A DNA stretch of 22,294 nt from CAYSLC01 sp964431545 (GCA_964431545.1 CAYSLC010000075.1:1-22294); one strand, 5' to 3'; counted from the stretch's first letter, positions 8,901-16,506 are shown. Numbers and translations are program-made. The notes: a model not told the origin generated them from the sequence alone.

Positions 8901-9238
8901 TAGGCGTGGTGCATGCCGGTTCCATGGCGCCACCTGACCCCATGGAACCGGACGGGGACGGGCCTCCGCCAGAGAAGCGACGGCCGGGGCGGCGCCACCG
9001 GAACCTCCCATGTCTCGATCTCCAGGTCCTCCGGGGCGTCGCGCCACCGGCGGCAATGCATGTGGAGGATCGGCAGATCCGCGAACAGTTCCGCCGCGTT
9101 CTTGAAGAGGGCATCCTCCGCCGCTTTCCGGGAGTCGTGGAGGCGGGAGACCTCGGGAAACAGGAGCGCCTCTCCCAGATAGAAGCCGTTTTCCAGCTCC
9201 TGAAGGAGCCCCCGCAGGGCGAGGCGATGTCCGGTCAT
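5996..9238 (-). CDS. Clp-like double AAA+ ATPase with release-factor-like C-terminus, first paralogue (1080 aa)
   Basis: Residues 1-125 form the non-Clp N-terminal region shared with the other two (ENGFYL near 16-21, AYVPVLGL near 112-119). D1 keeps Walker A GPSGVGKT (234-241), but its Walker B is VLVLGN (296-301), lacking both acidic residues. The pore-loop tyrosine is also lost (GQSGFGMW, 272-279). D2 is complete: GPTGVGKT (504-511), VVLLDELEKG (567-576), TSN (611-613), FRPELLNRLD (647-656) and GAR (713-715). The ClpP-loop position reads PGFG. After a helical stretch (about 805-860), residues 897-1006 resemble domain 2 of class I release factors: VILGLHGDGSGWF, then GSAVYPLYGPESGLH at 976-990, like GxxAYxxLKxESGVH of RF1. 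No GGQ is visible. The ATG at 9238 has a modest GGGGGCGG upstream. It lies 113 bp after the phosphatidyltransferase gene and probably belongs to the same operon. Confidence 0.92.
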   Translation of the reverse strand: MTGHRLALRGLLQELENGFYLGEALLFPEVSRLHDSRKAAEDALFKNAAELFADLPILHMHCRRWRDAPEDLEIETWEVPVAPPRPSLLWRRPVPVRFHGVRWRHGTGMHHAYVPVLGLEVVGRTAAELTARIPGGISEKLLRMEKNLSPGVLPWLARCRKLHPVGRIVPAPFPDLKTRCGRRYEPEPEASVLEKITDDLTKAPLAPAFEMDDIVLRLAEVIAEPRPASILMIGPSGVGKTAAIHETVRRRKTLDLGGLRIRGGSGARMVAGQSGFGMWQEQCRRLCGEAKTTGTVLVLGNLPELMDVGKSEHNPQGVAGFLRSHIQGGDLRIIVECTPDQLPAVERKDPLLLDQFTRIEVSPPSAATCRAILRRFARNLEEDLGVGLDDRALDAVLRLHQRFAAYSALPGRPLRFLESLMRGADPGAVLAEKEVVDAFSRETGLPGFMLDDRIPLDLDGARRWFSDRVAGQSGAVDRLADQLALIKTGLSRTGKPMASLLFTGPTGVGKTELAKALAAYLFGDPDRMIRFDMSEYAAPYAVERLIGAHAGKEGLLTARVREQPFSVVLLDELEKGHPLLFDLLLQVLGEGRLTDRRGRTADFTTMVVILTSNLGSRWFGKGPPGFGEPDAAASGMAAAAEEVRAFFRPELLNRLDRIVPFHPLSPATLHRIAQGQIDGIARRDGFGFHGATLSVAPEVVRHLAEKAHSPLYGARPLRRSIEREVLAPLSEKINEKGARRRLRTEVVLTGEAVRVRTVDLGERRRETGGIAPGDGETVEGVSDLRRTVQQVLGGEVLRAFGSDIYRFETLERAARKRLRKGGTVTGNMERATARLPAMRSVRNRFEAVRDRIWDAEERLLLGLYDGETDGPGVDLPGLEREWRDALVAWHRLRFEDPDRVILGLHGDGSGWFLRLGREYHRLFGRSGLRPKLFVLKRDPAAESKDRPFTAIPVKHPDTFFQDPPDQISGLLLEARGSAVYPLYGPESGLHVRPRPEKTPMRCLVHTGTGPFDEYVPPQGILRRKTLDRHPLRRSYELDRGVLFDPPSDRRFPVRGRTFDGALEEAAEAGLRRRIQEALLL

Positions 9239-9277
9239 CCGCCCCCGGGGTTCCGCCGCCGCGTCCGCCCCATGCGA

Positions 9278-9355
9278 TCAGATGACCGAATCGGAACCGC
9301 CACGGGCCGGCCGGAGGGTCGCCTCTTCCACAAGGATGGCGGGTGCCCGGCTCAT
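9278..9355 (-). CDS. Possible 25-aa ORF coupled to the phosphatidyltransferase stop
   Basis: An ATG at 9355-9353 overlaps the upstream stop as ATGA and opens a 25-codon frame beginning MSRAPAILVEEATLRP, ending at TGA (9280-9278). It fills most of the 113-bp gap before the first AAA+ gene. The start PAILVEEATLR resembles the beginning of ABC-transporter ATPases, so it may be a truncated remnant, or it may only serve translational coupling. It is too short to support a function. Confidence 0.25.
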   Translation of the reverse strand: MSRAPAILVEEATLRPARGGSDSVI

Positions 9356-10866
9356 GGGGCCGGTCCATTCTCCTCGTCCAGCGCCGGCCGGGACTCCTGG
9401 GCCGCCTCCTTGGGGTGGATGCGCCAGGTGACCAGGGGAGAGAGCAGGTAGAAGAAGAGGTAGAGGAAGGCGGCGTGGCCGAAGTAGGGGGTGAAGACGA
9501 AGGCGAGCACCAGGATGCCGCTCATCCGGGAGAACCAGGGTTTCCGGCTCATATACCGGCCCAGGTGGAGGTACCGGATGGGGTAGACGTTCATGAGCAC
9601 GGCGGCGGCGGCCATGAGCCAGAAGCAGAAGACGGCCCAGAAGCGGATCCACTCCGGATACCCCTCCACCGCCTGGCTGAAGATGATGAGCGGGGCGGTC
9701 ACCAGGAGGGCCGCCGCGGGTGTGGGAAGCCCCTTGAAGAACCCCGGGATCGGGGAGGTGTCGAGGGTGAAGTAGACGAGACGGGCGATGCCGGCCAAGG
9801 CGTAGATCCCGGCGACGAGGCCGATGGGCAGCCCGGCCACGAACCGGTCCGGGGCCGAGGAGAGGGTGATGAGGAAGATCCAGGCCGGGACGATGCAGAA
9901 GCTGATGCCGTCGGCGATGTCGTCCATGATCCCCCCGACATTGATCCGGCTCCGCTTCTCCATGCCGGGCAGGGGCTCCGTCAGCCCCAGTTTCCGGGCC
10001 ACCGCCCCGTCGAGCTTGTCGAAGAGGGCCGCGCCGATGAGCAGAAGGTACGCCTCCCGGATCCGGCCCTGGTAGGCGAAGAAGACGGCCACCATCCCCA
10101 TGACGGCGTTCATGACGGTGAGGGCGTTGGGGAAGACCGACAGGATCCGCCGCCGCAGGAGTTCGTCCCCCAGGCAGAGTTCGTCGAGGCAGGGGGCCCC
10201 GTACTTCCGGCAGTAGGAGGCGAGGGAGCCGAGGTTGATCACCAGAAAGATGATCTCGATGAAAAAGAGCCCGCGGATGGGGATGTTCCCCAGCCAGGCC
10301 GCCCAGGCATAGGCGGGGGAGTCGGGCCCTCCCGGAAGGTAGAAGGCGTGGGCGTAGAGGAGCGCTCCCACCGGGGCCGCCACCACCGTCCGGAGGCGGG
10401 TGAACTCGCTCGGTTCGGGCTCCGGTCCTTTGGATCCCGCGAACTGGCGGATGAAGTGGGCGAAGTTGTCCCGGACCAGGACCACGATGCCCAGAAGGAG
10501 CACGAAGATGGCGTGGAGCAACTCGATCCGGGTGTTGCTCCCCGGGGTCATGGAGAGCCGCCACATCATCCCGGCCGCCACCATGGGGAAGATGATGGAA
10601 AAGACGATCTTGTCCATGATCCGGTCGGCCAGGTGGGCCATGGTGATGTTGGGGGAGAACCGGGCGGCGAACCATCCGTCCACCAGGTCGAAGGTCATGG
10701 AGATGAGGAGCAGAACCACCCCCAGGGCATAGATGACCGGGCTGCGGGTCCACATCACCCCGATGGCGCAGAGCATGCCGCCGAAGACCAGCGGCGGCCG
10801 TCCGTAGACCAGGATGGCCGTCACTTTCCGGGGGATCTGGAGTCTGCCGCCCATGGGTCGGCTCAA
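9352..10866 (-). CDS. Two-domain CDP-alcohol phosphatidyltransferase, C-terminal half PssA-like (504 aa)
   Basis: This integral membrane enzyme has two CDP-alcohol phosphatidyltransferase domains in one chain. Such enzymes transfer a phosphatidyl group from CDP-diacylglycerol, or a related CDP-alcohol group, to an alcohol. Domain 1 (about 12-220) has a variant signature: DLVDGWFAAR (60-69) with DRIMD at 81-85. The usual arginine of DGxxAR is shifted by one and the central Gly is replaced by Ala. Domain 2 (about 244-480) starts FPNALTVMNAVMG and has the full set DKLDGAVAR (283-291) and GGIMDDIAD (311-319). It is followed by FKGLPTPAAA (377-386), which strongly resembles phosphatidylserine synthases. 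Single-domain PssA or PgsA proteins are about half this length. The called start is TTG (10866); the in-frame ATG at 10854 is an equally good choice. It follows ychJ by about 20 bp. The exact head group is not determinable. Confidence 0.85.
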   Translation of the reverse strand: MSRPMGGRLQIPRKVTAILVYGRPPLVFGGMLCAIGVMWTRSPVIYALGVVLLLISMTFDLVDGWFAARFSPNITMAHLADRIMDKIVFSIIFPMVAAGMMWRLSMTPGSNTRIELLHAIFVLLLGIVVLVRDNFAHFIRQFAGSKGPEPEPSEFTRLRTVVAAPVGALLYAHAFYLPGGPDSPAYAWAAWLGNIPIRGLFFIEIIFLVINLGSLASYCRKYGAPCLDELCLGDELLRRRILSVFPNALTVMNAVMGMVAVFFAYQGRIREAYLLLIGAALFDKLDGAVARKLGLTEPLPGMEKRSRINVGGIMDDIADGISFCIVPAWIFLITLSSAPDRFVAGLPIGLVAGIYALAGIARLVYFTLDTSPIPGFFKGLPTPAAALLVTAPLIIFSQAVEGYPEWIRFWAVFCFWLMAAAAVLMNVYPIRYLHLGRYMSRKPWFSRMSGILVLAFVFTPYFGHAAFLYLFFYLLSPLVTWRIHPKEAAQESRPALDEENGPAP

Positions 10867-10885
10867 CGGCTTCCGGGCGAACGGA

Positions 10886-11383
10886 TCAGGCGGACTTTTG
10901 CAGACAGCATTTCTTGTATTTTTTCCCGCTGCCGCACGGGCACGGATCGTTTCGGCCCACCTTGGGTCCGGACCGGACCACCGGCACGGCCTCCGGGTTT
11001 TTGCCGTCGAAGAAGTACCAGCGGCCCTTCTCCTGTTTGAACCGGGACGCCTCGTGGTGTTCCCGCTCCTCCTCGCCGTCGGTGTATTGGGCGAGGAAGG
11101 TCACCGTCCCCTCCCGGTCCTCGGGGCCGCCGCCCGTAACTTCCCGGATGTCGAGGTTGAGCCAGGTGGTCGACTCGGCCCACTCCCGGATCCCCTCTTT
11201 ATCCGACGACTTCCGCCGGTCGGGGTGGGTGGTGTCGAAGATGTAGTCGACGGCGTGTTTCACGTAGGCGGTGTACCGGGACCGCATGAGGGCCTCGGCG
11301 GTGGGGGCCTGCCGGGTTCCCTCGATATACGGTCCGCAACATTTTTCATAGATCAGGTCCGAACCGCAGGGGCACGGCTCCAT
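10886..11383 (-). CDS. ychJ: YchJ-family protein with two SEC-C motifs (165 aa)
   Basis: Two zinc-binding SEC-C motifs flank a central domain typical of YchJ (UPF0225). The N-terminal one is CPCGSDLIYEKCC (residues 4-16) and the C-terminal one is CPCGSGKKYKKCC. The middle contains ALMRSRYTAYV, the hallmark of the YchJ NTF2-like core. The length of 165 aa is close to that of E. coli YchJ. The biochemical role of the family is unclear; SEC-C motifs in SecA bind zinc and contact SecB and ribosomes. The ATG at 11383 is preceded by AAGGAG. It is the first gene after the minus-strand promoter at 11478-11506 and probably heads the operon that includes the phosphatidyltransferase and the AAA+ trio. 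Confidence 0.88.
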   Translation of the reverse strand: MEPCPCGSDLIYEKCCGPYIEGTRQAPTAEALMRSRYTAYVKHAVDYIFDTTHPDRRKSSDKEGIREWAESTTWLNLDIREVTGGGPEDREGTVTFLAQYTDGEEEREHHEASRFKQEKGRWYFFDGKNPEAVPVVRSGPKVGRNDPCPCGSGKKYKKCCLQKSA

Positions 11384-11477
11384 GTTCCGCTCCTTGAATT
11401 AGAATGTCCGATCGCATATCCGAGCCACCGACGCCGGATCCCGCGCGATACCCACGCGCCGAGCGTCAAAAAATGGC

Positions 11478-11506
11478 AGTATAACAGCAACCCAAAGCCT
11501 TGTAAA
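11478..11506 (-). promoter_or_regulatory. Sigma70-type promoter for the ychJ-AAA+ operon
   Basis: On the minus strand TTTACA (11506-11501), a 17-base spacer and TATACT (11483-11478) form a near-consensus promoter. A transcript would start near 11471, leaving about 88 bases of leader before the ychJ ATG at 11383. The copy of AAAGCCTT at 11494-11501 overlaps the spacer and -35. Confidence 0.6.
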
Positions 11507-11607
11507 GGTGACCGGAAACGGCCGATCAGCCGTATGCAAGCCCCCCGGCCGAAACGCCGTTTGACCATAAAGCCTTTGACATACGGCCGGATTTATTATA
11601 AAGGCTT
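11494..11607. repeat. Repeated AAAGCCTT motif and dyads in the divergent control region
   Basis: AAAGCCTT occurs at 11494-11501 and 11569-11576. AAGCCTTT (11570-11577) and AAAGGCTT (11600-11607) form an 8-bp inverted repeat that brackets the cytochrome -35/-10 region. A second inverted repeat, GCCGTATG (11529-11536) and CATACGGC (11580-11587), overlaps the same promoter. These are candidate regulator-binding sites in the 289-bp region between ychJ and the cytochrome gene. Confidence 0.35.
11576..11602 (+). promoter_or_regulatory. Candidate promoter for the cytochrome gene
   Basis: TTGACA (11576-11581) and TATAAA (11597-11602) are separated by 15 bases, shorter than the ideal 17, which may mean a regulated or activator-dependent promoter. 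It lies in the AT-richest part of the intergenic region, about 70 bases before the cytochrome ATG (11673). Confidence 0.45.
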
Positions 11608-11672
11608 GCCTGATTTGCGCAAACGGTAGGGATGCATTTATCGATTTGACCTGTGTTACAAGGAGGGTGTCC

Positions 11673-12287
11673 ATGGATAAAAGAGGTGCTTTGCTGATAA
11701 CCGCGGGTGTCGCGCTCTGTCTGGTCCTGTTCATTGTGATCGCTTTCGACGTGCATTCGGTCGATTTCTACTCCCGCCCGGAGGTGGTGGGGCCGGAGGC
11801 CGCGCACCACGGCCCGGTGGAGATCGAGTATGTGGCGATGGCCGATCAGGCGGAGGCCGAGGCGGGGGAAGCCGCCGAGGGCGCCGGCGAGGAGGCCGCG
11901 ACCGAGGAGGCACCACTGCCCGACGACGCCGTGATCCCCATGGACAACGAGGCCTATGACAAGCACAAAAAGCCCATCGTTCAGTTCACCCACTATGCCC
12001 ACTACACCGATTACGGCATCGGATGCGGCCAGTGCCACCATGACGAGGACGGGGCGCCGCTCACCGACCTGACCATGGAGGACGAGGTCCAGGGGTGCAT
12101 CGAGTGCCACCCCAAACCGTCCGAGCGGCCCAAGGGCAAAGGGGCCCCGGATCTGACCGAATCGGAGCGGCTGGAGTACCATGCCGAGGCCCTCCACGAC
12201 AACTGCAAGGGGTGCCACGACGACTACAACAAGAAGAACAACACCCGGGCCGCCCCCACCTCCTGCTCCAAGTGCCACGCTAAGTAG
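11673..12287 (+). CDS. Membrane-anchored tetrahaem class III cytochrome c (204 aa)
   Basis: Four CxxCH haem-attachment motifs are present: CGQCH (118-122), CIECH (142-146), CKGCH (178-182) and CSKCH (198-202). VQFTHYAH (103-110) ahead of the first motif and CHH at haem 1 are typical of class III (c3-type) cytochromes, where these histidines are distal haem ligands. One hydrophobic segment at about 6-25 acts as a signal anchor and should place the haem domain in the periplasm. Between them residues 56-80 form an Ala/Glu-rich acidic linker not found in classical soluble c3. The likely role is low-potential periplasmic electron transfer. ATG 11673 is chosen because AAGGAGGG lies just upstream at 11660-11667; an upstream in-frame start at 11646 lacks such a site. 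The stop overlaps the end of the convergent rlmN-type gene by 8 bp. Confidence 0.9.
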   Translation: MDKRGALLITAGVALCLVLFIVIAFDVHSVDFYSRPEVVGPEAAHHGPVEIEYVAMADQAEAEAGEAAEGAGEEAATEEAPLPDDAVIPMDNEAYDKHKKPIVQFTHYAHYTDYGIGCGQCHHDEDGAPLTDLTMEDEVQGCIECHPKPSERPKGKGAPDLTESERLEYHAEALHDNCKGCHDDYNKKNNTRAAPTSCSKCHAK

Positions 12288-13347
12288 CCGGCCCGACACC
12301 TCCCAATTGTCCGCAGGCGGCCATCACCGACCCCCCCTTGGCGCGCCGCCTGCGGACGAACACCCGCTCCTCCCTCAACCATCCCAGGAATCGTTCCACC
12401 CCGGCCTCGTCCGGCGCCCGATACCGGCCCTCGCTCCCCGGATTGAGGGGGATCAGGTTGAGCTTGACCCGGAGGGGCCGAAGGTATTCGGCCAGGTCCC
12501 GGGCGTGCCGCCGGTCGTCGTTGACCCCGCGGATCAGGACGTATTCGATGAACAGGCTCTCCCCTTTGCGCAGGGGGTACCCGGCCATCGTCTTCCGGAG
12601 ATCCCCCATGGGGTTGGCGCGGTTGACCGGCATGATCCGGGACCGGACCGTGTCGTCGGGGGCGTTGAGCGAGACCGCCAGCAGGGGGCGGGGTTCGCCC
12701 CGCCGGGCCAGGCGGCGGATGTCGACGATCCGGCCCACGGTGGAGAGGGTGATCCTCCGGAAGGAGAGGTTGAACCCACGGTCCTCGGTCAGCACCGCCA
12801 CGGCGGCCATGACGTTGCCGAAGTTGTCCAGAGGCTCCCCCATGCCCATGAATACGACGTTGCGGACATCGGCGCCGATCCGGAACCGGGCGGCGTGGAC
12901 CTGCCCCACCATCTCCTCCACGGTGAGATCCCGGTGAAAGCCCATCCGGCCGGTCTCGCAGAACCGGCACCCCATCCGGCACCCCACCTGGGAGGAGATG
13001 CAGACGGTGGCGTGGGTGGCCATGGGGATGACCACCGACTCGACGGTACGGCCGTCGGAGAGACGGGTGACGAATTTGGTGAGCGTATCCTCCCGGCGGA
13101 CCGCCACCACCCGCCCCGGCGCGTAGCTCACGTCGCCCGCCAGGCCGAACGCCAGCTTCGGGGAGGCATCGAACTCCGGGACCCCGGCCAGCCGGAGGTT
13201 CCCGGCCCGGAAGACCTCCCGGTAGAGGGCCGCCGCGTGGTGGCGCCCCTTGCCGTACCGGCGGCCGAGTTCCGCCACCAGCCCGTCGAAGGTGAGGGCC
13301 AGGGGTTTGAGGGGCGGATGGGCGGGGGATCGGTCGTTTTTTGTCAT
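12280..13347 (-). CDS. rlmN: RlmN/Cfr-family radical SAM 23S rRNA adenine-C2 methyltransferase (355 aa)
   Basis: RlmN methylates C2 of A2503 in 23S rRNA (and A37 in some tRNAs) by a radical SAM mechanism with a methyl-cysteine intermediate. The cluster motif CRMGCRFC gives cysteines 123, 127 and 130. The two catalytic cysteines are also present: C116 in VCISSQVGC, and C345 in the C-terminal AACGQL. MGMGEPLDNF and VSLNAP are further family motifs. The length matches typical RlmN. The residues before AACGQL (GGSVM) differ from the usual GxDID, so a divergent RlmN-like paralogue with another RNA target is possible. It is transcribed divergently from the ubiG-like gene and converges on the cytochrome gene with an 8-bp overlap of the ends. 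Confidence 0.88.
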   Translation of the reverse strand: MTKNDRSPAHPPLKPLALTFDGLVAELGRRYGKGRHHAAALYREVFRAGNLRLAGVPEFDASPKLAFGLAGDVSYAPGRVVAVRREDTLTKFVTRLSDGRTVESVVIPMATHATVCISSQVGCRMGCRFCETGRMGFHRDLTVEEMVGQVHAARFRIGADVRNVVFMGMGEPLDNFGNVMAAVAVLTEDRGFNLSFRRITLSTVGRIVDIRRLARRGEPRPLLAVSLNAPDDTVRSRIMPVNRANPMGDLRKTMAGYPLRKGESLFIEYVLIRGVNDDRRHARDLAEYLRPLRVKLNLIPLNPGSEGRYRAPDEAGVERFLGWLREERVFVRRRRAKGGSVMAACGQLGGVGPAT

Positions 13348-13375
13348 TGCGGTTCCATCGTTGAAATTCTATACT
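13347..13375 (+). promoter_or_regulatory. Candidate promoter for the ubiG-CASDH-nspC operon
   Basis: In the 65-bp divergent region TTGCGG (13347-13352), 17 bases and TATACT (13370-13375) form a good -35/-10 pair pointing at the ubiG-like gene. The -35 touches the rlmN start codon. On the opposite strand TTGCCA-N17-TAGAAA is a weaker candidate for rlmN, so the two promoters probably overlap. Confidence 0.45.
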
Positions 13376-13412
13376 TTTCTATGAAATCCAACACCGATTG
13401 GCAAGCGCGATC

Positions 13413-14180
13413 ATGACGGTTTCCCCTTCGAGCCGGACTGATTCGAGCAGGACCGGCACCAATGTTGACGGGGCGGAGATCTCCAAGTTCAACGCCGCCG
13501 CCGCCGTCTGGTGGGACCGGAAGGGCCCCTACAAGGCGCTCCACGACATCAACCCCCTGCGGGTCGGCTACATCGACGGCCGGGCCGGGCTGGCCGGTAA
13601 GCGGGCCGTGGACGTGGGGTGCGGAGCGGGTCTCCTCTCCGAGGCCATGGCGGCCCGGGGGGCGTCGGTGACCGGGATCGACATGGGAGAAGCCCAGCTC
13701 GCCGCCGCCCGGGCCCACCTGGCCCGGGGGAACCTGGCCGTCGATTACCGCCGGAGTACCGCCGAGGACCTCGCCCGGACCCATCCCGGCGCCTTCCAGG
13801 TGGTCGCCTGCCTGGAACTCCTGGAGCACGTGCCCTCCCCCGCCTCGGTGGTCCGGGCCTGCCGGACCCTGGCCGCCCCCGGCGGACACCTCTTCTTCGC
13901 CACCCTGAACCGGAACCCCAAATCCTTCCTGATGGCCATCGTGGCGGCCGAATACCTCATGGGGTTCGTGCCCCGGGGGACCCACAGCTATCGAAAATTT
14001 GTCAAACCGGCGGAACTCGAAACCTGGGGACGGCGGGCCGGCCTGATCCTCCGGGACCTGACGGGGATGCACTACAATCCTTTCACCCGGCGGTACAGCC
14101 TGGGGGGGAACGTCCACGTCAACTACCTCATGCATTTTTCCCGGGTGCCGCCTTCACACGAAAAAGGAGGGAAGAGATGA
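13413..14180 (+). CDS. ubiG: UbiG-like SAM-dependent O-methyltransferase (255 aa)
   Basis: UbiG methylates polyprenyl-dihydroxybenzoate-type and demethylubiquinol intermediates. The protein has the typical UbiG opening, EISKFNAAAAVWWD followed by LHDINPLRVGYI, SAM motif I VDVGCGAG (66-73), the acidic end of strand 2 (TGID) and the LELLEHVPSP segment. The length fits the family (about 240-255 aa). ATG 13413 is preferred; an upstream in-frame TTG at 13398 is possible, and neither has a clear Shine-Dalgarno site. Its TGA overlaps the next ATG as ATGA, so it is translationally coupled to polyamine genes rather than quinone genes. The methyl acceptor could therefore be something other than a ubiquinone precursor, although the sequence itself looks like ordinary UbiG. 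Confidence 0.82.
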   Translation: MTVSPSSRTDSSRTGTNVDGAEISKFNAAAAVWWDRKGPYKALHDINPLRVGYIDGRAGLAGKRAVDVGCGAGLLSEAMAARGASVTGIDMGEAQLAAARAHLARGNLAVDYRRSTAEDLARTHPGAFQVVACLELLEHVPSPASVVRACRTLAAPGGHLFFATLNRNPKSFLMAIVAAEYLMGFVPRGTHSYRKFVKPAELETWGRRAGLILRDLTGMHYNPFTRRYSLGGNVHVNYLMHFSRVPPSHEKGGKR

Positions 14181-15354
14181 GCAAGGTGCTGATCATCGGC
14201 GCCGGCGGCGTGGGGGGCGTGGTCGTCCACAAGTGCGCCCAGGTGCCCGAGATATTTTCGAAGATCGTCCTGGCCAGCCGGACCCTCGGCAAGTGCGAGG
14301 CGATCCGTCGCCAGGTGCAGCGGCCCATCGACATCTTCCAGGTGGACGCCGACGACACCGCCGCCCTGACGGCCCTGATCCGGGAGGTGGCCCCCGACCT
14401 GGTGATCAACGTGGCCCTGCCCTACCAGGATCTCTCCATCATGGACGCCTGCCTGGAGACCGGGGTCGATTACCTCGACACCGCCAACTACGAACCTCCG
14501 GACGAGGCCCGGTTCTGCTACAAGTGGCAGTGGGACTACCACGACCGGTTCAGGGACCGGGGAATCATGGCCCTTCTGGGGTGCGGCTTCGATCCGGGGG
14601 TCACCAACGTCTTCTGCGCCCATGCCCTCAAGGAGCACTTCGACGAGATCGAGACCATCGACATCATGGACTGCAACGCCGGGGACCACGGCCACCCCTT
14701 CGCCACCAATTTCAACCCGGAGATCAACATCCGGGAGGTGACGGCCAAGGGAAAGTTCTACGAGGACGGCCGCTGGATCGAGACCGAGCCGCTTTCCGTC
14801 CATAAGCCCTTCGATTTTCCCGAGATCGGGGAGCGGGAGATGTATCTCATGTACCACGAGGAGCTGGAATCCCTGGTCAGGAACATTCCCGGCCTCCGGC
14901 GGATCCGGTTCTGGATGACCTTCTCCGAGGCGTACCTCACCCACCTCCGGGTGCTGGAAAACGTGGGAATGACCCGGATCGATCCGGTCCGCTACGAGGG
15001 CCACGCGGTGGTCCCCCTGAAGTTCCTGAAACTCCTGCTGCCGGAGCCCTCCTCCCTGGGGGAGAACTACCGGGGAAAGACCAACATCGGCTGTCTGATC
15101 CAAGGGACCAGGGACGGCCGAAAACGGCGGTATTATGTCTACAACGTCTGCGACCACGCCGAGGCCTACCGGGAGGTCCAATCCCAGGCCGTCTCCTACA
15201 CCACCGGGGTGCCGGCCATGATCGGCGCCATGATGGTGCTCACCGGCCAGTGGCGGGGAAAAGGGGTCTTCAACGTGGAGGAGTTCGACCCCCGGCCCTT
15301 CATGGACGCCCTGAACCGGCACGGCCTGCCCTGGACCGAACGGTTCCTCGACTG

Positions 15355-15355
<1 letters not shown>
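14177..15355 (+). CDS. Carboxynorspermidine synthase (saccharopine dehydrogenase family, 392 aa)
   Basis: The enzyme condenses aspartate semialdehyde with a diamine (putrescine or diaminopropane) and reduces the product with NAD(P)H to carboxyspermidine or carboxynorspermidine. The N-terminal Rossmann motif is GAGGVGG (8-14), followed by KIVLASRTLGKCEAI. VINVALPYQDLSIMDACLE and GVDYLDTANYE are typical of this subfamily, as is GCGFDPGVTNVF. The length of 392 aa is normal. ATG 14177 has a strong AAGGAGG seven bases upstream and overlaps the ubiG stop. The frame stays open far to the left, but that part is only a shadow of ubiG. The next gene, nspC, catalyses the following step and starts on the last base of this stop codon. 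Confidence 0.9.
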
Positions 15356-16491
<1,136 letters not shown>

Positions 16492-16506
16492 CCCGTCGCG
16501 GTCCCG

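Noticed and set aside
466..9238. Calling the trio ClpB or the type VI secretion ATPase ClpV
   Set aside because: No Clp_N repeat and no ClpB middle domain; Walker A spacing of about 270 residues is ClpA-like, D1 is degenerate, and there are no type VI secretion genes in the window.
347..9451. Very long plus-strand and alternative-frame open frames (800-1100 codons) opposite the AAA+ genes
   Set aside because: They consist of Gly/Pro/Arg-rich sequence without domains, and mirror frames with strong Walker and sensor motifs. High GC at third positions removes stop codons from the opposite strand.
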